Positions 12,508 to 24,800 of a stretch of DNA of 64,000 bases are shown in pieces. The notes beneath the pieces are model-generated. The model made no database searches, was not told the DNA's origin, and saw only the letters and a program-made list of their open reading frames with translations. Position 1 is the stretch's first letter. Each line of letters begins with the position of its first letter. This DNA is from Sipunculus nudus (lineage: Eukaryota; Annelida; Sipuncula; Golfingiida; Sipunculidae). Location of the stretch: the NCBI GenBank assembly GCA_026874595.1, contig CM049311.1, forward strand, positions 38,460,676-38,524,675, written 5' to 3'. Both the position numbers and the translations under genes were made by a program.

Positions 12508-15128
12508 AACAAGGGACCTATGGGTCACGACGCTCAGCTGTTATATATGATAAAAAAATATTATTTAGAAATGAGGCACATGCTGGTTTTGTGTGGTAAT
12601 AAATATAAGCTGTATTATGAGTTGTTGTTGTTTAGCTTATGTATGATTTTGATAGTACCTTTGGAGACAGGGAAGAGGATTGATTTCATTTGTTTTATTA
12701 ACAAATGGAGTACTATTGTCACACAGATTTTGACTTGGCCATATAACTTATTTAAGCAGAACATATAATATAAGAGTTTAACTATTTATTAAAAAAAATT
12801 ACAAATATTGTCCCAAATATAATTTTTATAAAAAATAATAAGAGAATCATATGATTTTTTTAAATGAAATATAACTGATATGATTATTAAAATAATATTA
12901 AAGAATATATTCATGAATGCATTCATGAATACATTTTGAAAGTATTTGCACGAGTATTCATATACTTTCATTTTTACCTAAATTCCTATTCTTTATGCAA
13001 GAAATTTTATAATGGAGTACATAATCATATTCGTATTTAAATACAATTACAAAGTATTTGCACCATGTCTGGTATTTATTCAGTTTCACCAACCAATGAT
13101 GTTGAGAATCCAGAATATACAAAATTCACACATTTAATAATGATCATAAGTACCTGGTTTTATGGCTTTTATTTATATTAAAAAATAACTGTAAAAAAAT
13201 TCATTTTGGACTAATTTCACATCAATGTACACACTAGACATAGTAGGAATCTAGATTAATATTATCAACTGCATCTTTGTCTATCATTAATTTCCTTCAT
13301 ATGATCCCTAATGATTAATAATGAATAATATGATTTACTTCTTTATCATTAAAATTGAACTGAAAAATGCCATAGGTGACTGCATGGTGTTATTTGGAAT
13401 ATGTGACATTTTACCCATCGATACAAGATTCTTATATCATCAGTAACTGCAAGTTAATTTCCTGTTATTATAAACTAACAAATTCCTTTTCTATTTTTCT
13501 TTAATTTGTTATTAAAAACCAATAAAAATTTATTAATTTATTGTTTATTGTTATGTTGTTGGTTAAAACTACTAGATGAGTTGGGTTGGACACCTGGATC
13601 AACTGTGGCTGGCCATAAGCTGCCAGGATGCCTCGCCTCAAGCGTGCATAATTTGATGAAAGGTCAACAAGGTCAACATACAGGTGACTCAAGAGGGGCT
13701 GGAGAGAGCCAAAGTCTGACAGGGTCTCATAAAAAACATTAATAAAAGCTACAATTTTTGGCCAATTTCTTTCAGCTTTCTACACTAAAAAGCTGAAATC
13801 CTAATGTGTGCATGATATGAAAATTATATCAACAGTGCTCACAGGACACAAACGTGCCATGGTCACGGTTGGGCAAAATTTAAGGTACTAATTTTATATT
13901 TATACTAATAACTTATAAAATTTGAAAAATTCAGAACTAATTTTGGGTATTCAATTGAATCTTGATTAAAAAATGTTACATCCCTGACAAAAAAATCTCT
14001 AGCTTCAGCAATGCCCTTGTTAAGGGAGTAAATATATTTCTTGATTTTTTACAAAGTGCATTATGTTTGGGCCCATAACTTAAAACAATTACGCAATACT
14101 GACATCATTCTGGCATGTGCATAGAGAATGAAAAATATGTATATTATTTATGATTAAAGTCAGATCAGTGGTTTTGATATTAGGCAGTCTTGAAGTGTAA
14201 CAATGGGTTTTTAATGGAAAATGAAGTTTTTCATTAATATCTCGAAGGTATTAAGTCCTAGTGACCAAATTCTTGGCATGGTAGGGGATTTTGGAGACAT
14301 CTAACTGTATGCCGAATTTAAGGAACTAAGAGCTGAAGCTGGGGAGCTGAGCTCTTGCAAACTGCATAACACTAGCTTAATGTAAACAATATGTTACATG
14401 GTGCTTGAAAACTTATTAAAATCTACAGTTTTTGATCAACTGGTTTCAAATTTTTGGTGTTAACAGTTGAAATGCTAACAAAAACATGCTGTGAAAATTA
14501 AATCCACAGTACTTACAGGAAAAAAACGTGCCATGGTCAAAGTTGGGCTAAATTTAAGGTACCAATTTTTTATTTTTATTAATATTTTAGAAAATTTAAA
14601 AGATTTTCATCTAATTTTGGGTATACAATTTAATTTTGATTAATTAAAGTTATATTACTGGAAGAAAGGTCAATAGCTTTAACATTTTTTGTGTTAAGTG
14701 ATCAAATATCTTTCCTGATTTTTTACAAAATGCATAATGTTTGGGCCCAGAACTTTTTTAAATTAAATAATACAGACATAATTTCTTGCATGTACATAGG
14801 AACTATATAGAGGAATATTCATGGTAAATATGAGGAAAAACAGATGAGTGGTTTTGATATTAGGCAGTCCTGAAGTGTGAAAATAGGTTTTTAATAAAAA
14901 ATTGAGGTTTTTCCTTAATTTCTCAAAGGAACGAAGTTGCAAAGACCCAGTTTTCGGCTTGGTAGGAGATCTTGGGGACATCTAACATTATGCCGAATTT
15001 TGGATTCCTAGGTCTTACGGTTTCAAAACGTGCCACATCTACGGACGGACGGACGGACGGACAGACGGACGGACGACAAACAATGGACCACGACTATAGC
15101 TCAGATGACTTATAGTCAGCTGAGCTAA
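12508..15128 (+). mobile_element. H1 element (complete ends) nested in an older H1
   Basis: It starts with AACAAGGGACCTATGGGTCA and GCTCAGCTG and ends with ACGG repeats (15040-15076), the hairpin, and TCAGCTGAGCTAAAA at 15128. The first 1.2 kb matches the reversed element at 63021-62350 plus 59720-59150. The site near 13180 is empty here but carries an H2 insertion in that relative. A GC-richer patch (13570-13735) and an ORF of 82 codons (12520-12768) are shared with it. The outer H1 phrase ending AAATATGA before the element continues after it as AACCAGATGAGTGG. Confidence 0.78.
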
Positions 15129-15382
15129 AAAACCAGATGAGTGGTTTTGATATTAGGCAGTCCTGAAGTGTGAAAATAGATTTCTAATAAAAAATTGAGG
15201 TTTTTCCTTAATATCTCGAAGGAACGAAGTCCTATTGACCCAATTTTTGGCATGGTAGGAGATTTTTGGGACATCTAACTGTATGGCAAATTTCAGATTC
15301 AAAGATCCAATGGTGTCGAAAAGTGCCAGTCTTACGAACAGACATCCGGACAGACGGACGGACAGACAGACGGACGGACGAC
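15129..15382 (+). mobile_element. Truncated 3' part of the outer H1
   Basis: This is the continuation of the module interrupted at 12507: GATATTAGGCAGTCCTGAAG, then GACATCTAACTGTATG, and an ACGG/ACAG microsatellite (15347-15382). The expected terminal hairpin is missing; the sequence changes to unrelated DNA (TTTGACATGTGACCC). Confidence 0.6.
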
Positions 15383-15776
15383 AGTTTGACATGTGACCCA
15401 TTCTTCCACAATATTTGGCACTTCAAGCTGTAACATTTTTTGAGATAGTATAGGTTTCAAACGGCAGACGGCCAAAGCCATCACATATACTAACAGGTTT
15501 GCTAAAAATCAGCAAAATGTATTTTAGTCACTGTGCTGACAGTATTTGTCTTTGGCAGATATTAATAATGAATAAATATGTTTAAATCTAAATCTTACAT
15601 GAACAGAAATAAAAATGACCGTTACACTTCCTGATCCATTTTTTACAACATACTGCCACATTTGCAACAACACTACTTCTTCCAATACTTGAGGTAGTAG
15701 TGTTGTAGCGGTAATTACCACAAAAAATATTTTCTTCTATATTTACAAATTTGTCTGAATGTAACATTCCACTTAC

Positions 15777-15884
15777 TGGCTCGAGTTTTTGTGTGTCTAT
15801 CTGTTTACGGAACTGCAGCATTGCATATACAACATTAGCTGCTCTGGCCACCTGGACTGATGTGGGCTTCACAAACAGAGCATC
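15777..15884 (-). CDS. CPT1: CPT1 coding exon 7 (last one seen)
   Basis: 36 codons, phase 0, acceptor TATTTTGTAG, donor GTAAGT. The product [20 protein letters not shown] then [16 protein letters not shown] corresponds to CPT1A residues up to roughly 290. The open frame continues past the donor for about 60 codons, but that continuation is unlike CPT1 and is taken as intron. Confidence 0.93.
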
Positions 15885-18800
15885 CTACAAAATACCACAA
15901 GTACCATAAGTCAAGGAAATCCTTCAGGTTTAAGTGTATGAGAAGTGATATTGTCTGTGTGTGAGATACAAATTATCATATACAATCTGCCTTCATTAAT
16001 CTAAGCAATTGTTTAACTGTAACAGAAACAAATTTTTACATAATGCTTACAGCTTGCAGAGTATTGATTTTAACATTGATAAAACTCATGTTTTGAGATG
16101 CCATTTGGTGCCCAGCATTACATGCAGTATGCAGTCATCCTACCACATTTGTCAATTCTTTATATTTACATATTCTGTTGATTTTCTTTAAAGTCCTTCC
16201 CAAGTTAAGCTAACCCAACTTTTGCAAATAATGAATTCATGAGAAAAGAGTTTTCAGATACATACAGAAATCATTAATATTTCCATACAATTTTACCCCT
16301 AAAAAATTCTCAAAACGTTATTTAAAATATTCTGCACTGATAGACAACAATAATTGGCAGACTTTCTTATGTTCTTATGATTTCAAACAACTCTGTGAAT
16401 TTACTACAGCTTTCACCAGAAAGGTTGGATATTCTGTAACAAACTTACCACGCCGTAGTAGTTGCTGTTCACCATGATTGGGGATCTACCTCTAAGATAT
16501 ACATATTCCTCCCACCAATCAGAGACCTAAGCATGTGATTAAATAACAAATCTGTATAAATGAATGCATAAAGGTTTAACAAAAAACATCAAAACAGAGA
16601 TATACTGTAGTTTTTACATATTTAATTTTTCTTATACAGTCTGGCAGCGTATTATGCATCTTATTAAAGATGTCAACTGATACTCATAATAATGTAGAGA
16701 CTTACTTAGGCTAACCTTGGCCATTTAAATATACATACGGTAAGTTCAACATTACACCTATTCTGAGGGATGCTTTATATTGATGCAACCAGTGAAGGTT
16801 TTTCAGGACAATGCAAGGGATTCAGTAAATATTGACATGTATTTAGAGTGGTGTGTTGATTTGTATGAGTCGATTTTCCTCACATAGTTGGTTGACCACC
16901 AGGACTTGAGTATCAGATAGCGCTGCAGCTTGTGACCGATGCCGGCCAGGAACTCTTCTGCTAACTTCTCCATCCTCTTGTATTTCTCATCCTCTAAGAA
17001 TGGTCGGACTGACCGCAGGTACTGTAACATTAAGGTCATATGTATTATACAAAACATTTACCCCTACTAATAACTCAAGAAAACATTTATCCTCTGTATT
17101 TTTTAAAAAGAATTTTGCAGGCTGAGGACTAGGTGCAAGGACGGTCACTAGCCAATTACTTGGGGGGGGGGAATATAATTACTTTTAAAAATACTGAAAT
17201 TCGAAACTTACTAAACACTTCAAATTCATATATGTGCATTTGGTGATCCTACAAAATTGAGATTTGCTTAAATGGTTTTTAGCATTCAGCTTTATTGCCT
17301 CTGTCAGGATAGCATGCATTCATCCCTGGTCATGTGTGTGTGTTTTGTTCACCACTGAACTCTAGCAAGCATTAAACGGAATCTCAGGAAATATTCTGAG
17401 CATTTCGGGAACTGGGCAATATGAAATGCATTTGATTTAGGGGTGGATTCGGCACAAGATCCAGATTCAGGAATGTCATCAAGGAATCTTCACAAAAGTA
17501 CAGTCACTTATGCATGAATAAAACTGGGAATAAGAGCCGAATAAATGAATGCAAACACTGTTTTGGTAGCATCCCACAACAGGGACCCCCTACATGGTGG
17601 AGGCTTGCATTCCTTAGAATGGAGTTTTCTAGTCCACATAAAACTTCTCCACATCAAATCAGGAGAGCCATACTTACATATTCAGAAGAACTGAACCTCC
17701 TTCACCAACTGCTAAGTCTGAGTGCTGATTATGGACAAAAATGTAGCTAGGACCACCAAATATGTTTGCCAACTGAAATAGTTCTTTGTAATGGTTTTTG
17801 GCTAAACGAACATATAAGGTTTCTGGTGTACATGTTTCTCAGCTGTGTGTAGCATACTCACCCTGCTCATGGTTTTATCCAGCGGAGGTACAGGTAACTT
17901 TGGTAGAGAACCCTGGTAACTGTACAACAAGGGGTTCTTTCCTGTCATCAGTTTTGTAACCATCTACCAAAGATAAAAAATATGTGATCATTGCACAAGT
18001 TGATTAAAGTCATATTTGATATATAACTTCTTATGATAGGTACATCAAAAAGCTTAATTTTGGACGTTAGTGTCAGGAAAAATGTGTACAAAATTGGGCG
18101 ATGATAGCTGAAGCCATTCCTAGGGTACTTATAGATAGTCATTCAACAGTGATACTTCATACTGAATAATAAACTAACTAAAAACCAATGCTCATAAAAA
18201 TAGTCAATTAATCACAGAATATATCAATTTAAATAAAATCCATTTACTCAAAGATGTACTTGCAAGTTAACATATCAATCGTATTTTTCTTTGGACATAT
18301 TGACCTTCTGGCAATGTTTTTAGAGTCACATAATACCATTACGAGACTTGGTGGAGATTTATCTGAGACAAAAAGTTTTCAAGGAATAGTGTACATGAAT
18401 ACGCTTACTGATACATAATTAATGTTCAACGAAGTATCATACCAGCCAGACTTTGGAGCGGAGAGACATTCTGCCACGTGGCTCATACATCCATCCTGTA
18501 TAAGAGAACAATGCTTTCAGCGTGTAGCGGATGGTGATGATGATGGCCAGCCACAGCACCACCGAGAAGACCACGCAGCTAATATACGTTGTTACAGGGG
18601 ACTCCAGTGATGATACCCTGTAGATGAATGTAACATAAGTTAATACAGGAAAATTGTCAAAATACTCCATCTGCAGCTATCTGAGTAAATATGAATAAAA
18701 TAGCTACACATTTTCAGTCATGATTTGGCATCAAGGACACATAACCAAAATGTTCTGAACATTCATGATGAGACATCTTTCTCACAAAAATTACATTTTT

Positions 18801-21800
18801 ACTTTAACTGCATGCTTATAATGAAAGTTCCATCACATGATTACATGATGGGCACCCCAACATTGTCTACAAGAGATGAACAGTAAAAACTCGAAATTAC
18901 GACCACCAACTAGACTTTGATGAAGTGGTTGCATTTTTGAGGTGGTCGTCTAAGTAAGGTTGTATATAAAGAGCAAAAAGGAATTGGGACTGTGGACAAG
19001 TGGTCGTCGTTTTTTGAGGTGGATGTAAGGCAAGGTTTTACTGTATATGTCCAGTCAAGATTCTGACAATCATACCACTTAGGAATGTCCAATGCTGCTT
19101 CTAATGAAACCACATTGAAAATTACAGAGCTGCTAACTGTTAATATATAGCTGCAATTATTTCAGGGCTCAACATTAAGGGTTAACTGCTTGCCATGGGA
19201 AAGTTAAAGTTTCAGTAATTGGTGTAAGGGCAAACAAAAGTCAACTTCTACTTGCACCACTGGGCATGTGGTCCAACATGACTTTTACCCAAAGGACTGA
19301 ATCTTAGCCAATCTTCAATTAGCCATTTCTTTCTTGGAGAAAGGAAATAGTATTGAAAATACCTCTTCACTTAAAATAAACTGTAACTTTATCTACAGGT
19401 ACAGATACTGAAATATTCATAACCAAAAAACCTTTGAACATTTTTATTTTCTAACTCTCAATACAACAAGCAACACAATCATGTGGAATTGTACACACTT
19501 TGTGTTCCTTGCTGTGAGTACTGATTTTTTTTACCAAAGACCCAATTGAAGAAAACAGCTTGTGTGATTGCACAAAACCAACTCAGAAACATGCAGAGCA
19601 ATATCTTTTTCTAAATAAAATATTGTGCAAAGATGATTTTGTGTGTTAACTTGTAGCAAAGGGTGATGATACCTGTAGATGACTAAACACACAGATTACA
19701 GACATGGCAGACATTATTAATGGCAGCTTAGTTTAGCTTAGCTTAGAAATGTGCTGAAAGCTTGACCTGGAATTATGCTTGACCACTTACAATGAAAGGC
19801 TTTCTGGCGGGAGTTTTATATTATACTAATACATTTTCATTCATACAGTTTTGTCATTGAAACAAGCTTGTACTTGCTAGTAGACATTAGACTAATCACG
19901 GGACCTATGACATTACATGTGTCATCGTCTTACTTTAACATGTATTAACCTAAATGATATAGAACATTAAAACTGGTTTGCACCCTAGTTTTAGAAACAG
20001 AACAATCGCTAAACATACATAGGCTAGGGTACAACAACTGATTTAATTGTGTCTTGCGGTTATCTCCACAAGCAAAACATATTATTCACTACAGTGACAT
20101 CATTTCTGTTTACACAGACTTAAAATAGGTCATCATGGCTGGGGGCAATATTCTCTGATTAAACTGCAAGGGAAGGCAAAAGGTGTGCCACCAGACGACT
20201 GGCTCTGTATTAATCATTTATGAGAAGTCGATAATTGTTCAGTCTGACATGCCTGAAACATAAAATGGTGAAAATCCCTTGAATTATTTCTAAAGTGACA
20301 AATGTGTTGTCACGATACTTCATATCAATATTTTCTACATTTGGATAACTGAATTATGGTAATCAACTAAGATATTATACAATAACATAATATGAATAAC
20401 AAAACAAAAGTTGTGTTTTTGTTGGCTGCTTTAGCTGTGAGTGAATGCGTGTGGTCTTACCCTGGTAGGTGGTCCTCCAGCTTCTTTATGATTCCCCGGG
20501 ACGGGTCCACGCCAGCCAGGTACAGGGCCAGCACCATGCTGATCATGAACAACAAGCTCCAGGGTTTGGCTGGATACACACCATTATGGAAGTTATTCTG
20601 TTAAAAAGACCAGCACAGTATATAAATCAATGAGTTGTGGTGGTACACTACCTTATGCAAAACATAAATTGTTTTTTGAAGACTCTATTGCTCACTGTAC
20701 TAGTCTGGCACATTCCTGTCAGGTGCCTGAGCTCCACTGTTAATGAATTTTTCCTCTAGGTAAGGTGTGAACCAAAGCCAACCATCAACTGGTTCAGAGT
20801 CAGACACACTGTATATTCACTCTTCTCTGGTGTTTCAATGACATATCCACTTAAAGGGGACCAATAATCTTTCTTACCTTTCTAAACTGAAGGTTATCCA
20901 TTGGAGCTTTTATAAATATAGGCCAGAAATATCACCTCACACAGGCTGCTTGTTTTATTTATATCAACGTGTTTATAATATGTGGGGGGCCCGCCAAAAT
21001 AATCAAAACAAATTCTTCAAGGGCATCTGGCAGCAAAGCAGATTTGTAAGACAGAGCTTTGCAAATGGCGTTTTGCAACAAGTGATCTTTCTAGCTAAGC
21101 ATATATGTAACCTACCACCTTAGGTTACATGTTTTACCTGTTTGTCAACTTGCTGCATTTACAAATGAGTTGTTGAAAAACAAGTTCATAAATCCTTTAC
21201 AAAAGCCTTATAAGCACTTTTTTACAACCAAATAACTTAGATCATTCATATATATACACACAGGAAGCCAGACATCACATAAATTCTTTTTGAAAGGTAG
21301 GTGAATGGGCACCTTTAAATTAGGAGGGTAATGGGGACAGTCTAGTAAGGTAAAAAACCTGCCATGGTCAGGCTCGAATCAATAGCCTCCCCCTCCCCCC
21401 TCTTCCTTTCCGGTAGTCATACATGTTAACTACTCAACCATTGGGACTGTTATTGTAATTACTGTAATTACATTTGCAAATAAGTATAATTGTAATATGA
21501 TTTTTTAAGGTAACTGTAATTAATTATATTTGGATGTAATTGACCTTATCCCTGGTCCTGATATGAGATCAGGTCTGACCAGATTTCGCTATCACTGACC
21601 TGATAAGGACAGGTCAGAGGAAATACTGCAATCTACTGTCTGATAGGAAAGTGTCCTTGTACCTGGGCACCTTGTGTATTTGCTACTTATCTAAGCATCA
21701 ATGTATGGATCTGAGCAAAACAAACATTAAACATATGACCAGCCCACTAAATCAATTTTATACTTGATAACTTGTGAAAAATTGTAATTCTATGGGTGAC

Positions 21801-24800
21801 CAACATTCAATGATATTTTTTTTTTAATGGCTGTGAAAGGTTAAATACAGTTAAATTTCATCCACTTCTGAAATATGAAATACTCATAGTTTAATATGAG
21901 TGAAAAGGCCTTGTTCTAGAGAAATAATTTTTCACAAACCAGTCACACAGTTTTGTAATTTGGCACATTGTGAATATACAAGGAAGTATGATTGTGGTAA
22001 TGTTCATCTAAAATGTATATGACAAAAAAAGAAAGAAATTTCCATACTGTTTATCTTTGAACCTATAATCCTGTATGAAAGAAATGCTGGTGGGCTTATC
22101 ATTAAATCACTGAGTATGAAGAAAATGAGAATGCTTCCCTTCACTGCAATGCTTGTACCAAGGAAATATAAACATATATGTACAAACACCCTATTTCTGA
22201 TTCATCCAGACAGGATTCAATCTGTCTTAAACCCTGATCCAGATATGGGCTTGACCACATCCTGATTGATCGGTAACAGGATCTGGGCCTTCTGTAGATA
22301 TATATGCAAAACATACAACAATATACAATAAATGCAAAAACGAAAGATTTAGAACAAAATATTAAAAATAGACTTATGAGGCTCAAGTTATATTAACATG
22401 TGTTAAATGATAGCATGAATATTTGCCTCTGTTTTCTCCAAAACCCTGAACTTTTTGTTAACACAAAGTTATGTATATCCCCAAAATAATTAAGAAATCA
22501 ATTATTTTGCTAAATCAATAATTAAGATATTATTATAAATAAGGATATTTGATCGATTTTATACTTCATACAAACGTGGACCCTTTGAGGCAGTGAGGCC
22601 TCAGGACAGGTTTTTTTACTTAGAGTAACATAGAAACATGTCATAGGATTACAAAGTGCATGTGGAGATTGTGGACGTGGGCTGATAAATATGTTGGACA
22701 ACTAAAGCTATGACATATCTGGCAGAGGGCCAGTCAAACCAGATACTTGTTACGAGATGTCACATACAAAATTTGGAGCATCTCCAAGCTTCATTAGTTT
22801 GTACAGCTTCATACAACTGAACTGTACTGTAAATACCTCTGATCACTTGTGGTCAGATGAACCATACATTAATTTAAGGCTATTGTGTCATATTACGAAT
22901 GAAGAACTTAGTTGAGATTTTAGAAAATCTGTGAAAATATGATTTCAAGGTTCAGTTGAGTTGTCTATACAGGTCTTATTAAACAATACTTCCATTACAG
23001 ATACAGTAAACCCTTGCCTCATGACCACCTTCGTTTAGAAACTACCTCATCATAACATCAATTGTTACATGTTCCCCATTCTATTTTTGCTTTCTATATG
23101 AGACCTCCCTTAGACGACCACTTGAAAAATGCAACCACTTTGTTGAGGACCCTTGGTGGTTCTAATTTAAAGATTTTACTGTAGGTAAACAGGTGGGTAC
23201 AAGATTCAAACTAACCATGCTCATCGAGGCTCAATGTCAGACCACATATCAATAGAAATGTACCTGATCAAATGGCCTATTTACCGTTCACTAAGGTTAA
23301 AGTTTCACTATTTTTTAACATAAAATGACAGATAACTTTCAAATGGCCCAATTTAGCTCAAGAAATAACAATACTGTAAAGATGTAGTGACAAATGCTCT
23401 ACCTTAAAAAAAAAATATAACAAACAAAACACAAAAATAAACAATGAAGTGCCCTGGTGATTTTTATCAAATGAGTATGAATGTTATAGGCCCTAGATTA
23501 ATAACAACTAAATGACAATGCAAGTCTAAACTGTTTCAATGGTATTATGTAAGCATTGGTTTAATTATTCTGACCTTTATCCAGCTATAATGTGTACTAT
23601 GATTCAGCAGGCAATTGTAAAGCACAAAACAGACCAACATACATGTCACACGTGCGTGAAACTTGCACACAGGCTACGTGTGCAGCTAACCGCAAATTCA
23701 AAACACATTAATGTAGCTTCAATGGGCATGACATGCAGCAGATTGAATTTTTTTATATTAATTCACTAACCTTCTGTCGAGTAATTGGTTTATTATAAAT
23801 CTTGATAATAAGCATTGGTAAAATTGTTTAATTATGCTGCTGTTTGTGACAAAACATGTTCAAAATTTGACAGAACTCATAAACTACTGACTACTGTTCA
23901 TGATAATCATATCTTTGTTGCACATTTTCAGTTCATTCATAATTATATACACCAGCATTAGTAAGCAATGTTAAATTGATAACTACAAATGTGTTAGTTA
24001 CCTGCAGTTATATACTGAATGTGTGCTGTGAAAGTTATGTCATTATTACAAGATATGCCATTATAAGATATTTCCATGTGGCAAGGGTGTCAGGCGTCAA
24101 AAACCCTTTCAGGGGCAACAGCTGACAAGGATTCTTAAGATGCGTGTGGTGCGTGTGAGAGTATGTTTAGGGCTTAACAACAGAATTTTAACAAATGACA
24201 AATATGTGAAATACGAAAAATCATTTTTCTGAATTTGATATCTGAGAAGATCATTAAACATCATAACAAAATACCAGAGACCTAATTTTCAGGGGCAACT
24301 GCTGACAAGGATTCTTAAGATGCGTGTGGTGCGTGAGAGTATGTCTAGGGCTGAATAACAGAATTTTAACAAATGACAAATATGTGAAATACGTAAAATC
24401 ATTTTTCTGAATTTGATATCTGAGAAGATCATTAAACATCATAACAAAATACCAGAGATCTAATTTTCACTGAACTGGGGCTCTAAACAAACCTTTAAAG
24501 CAGCATGTCACAAGATTACATCTGATCTAAAATTTAACAGCTACAAATTTCATATCAGGAAAATTATTACCATGATGCTCAACCACTTTTAAACTTTGGC
24601 CTCTGAACTAACTGGAAATAAATACTTAAAATAAATGGCTTCATATTTGTGGAGTTAAAATTTTGCTATTTTCACATTTTCATTGTTTTGCAAGGGTTTC
24701 ATTTTTGTGATCTCACCATACAATAATATACACAAATATAATATATTTGTAAATCCATGATTATATTTATATATATGTGCATAAAGTCGTCACACTGGAT

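Noticed and set aside
16803-17057. CPT1 exon 5 extended to the Met at 17057
   Set aside because: The upstream residues ([12 protein letters not shown]) are intron sequence before a good TTACAG acceptor; the conserved protein starts at YLRSVRP.
20392-20604. Plus-strand 70-codon ORF over CPT1 exon 2 (and 18422-18610 over exon 3)
   Set aside because: These are antisense shadows of the true minus-strand exons.
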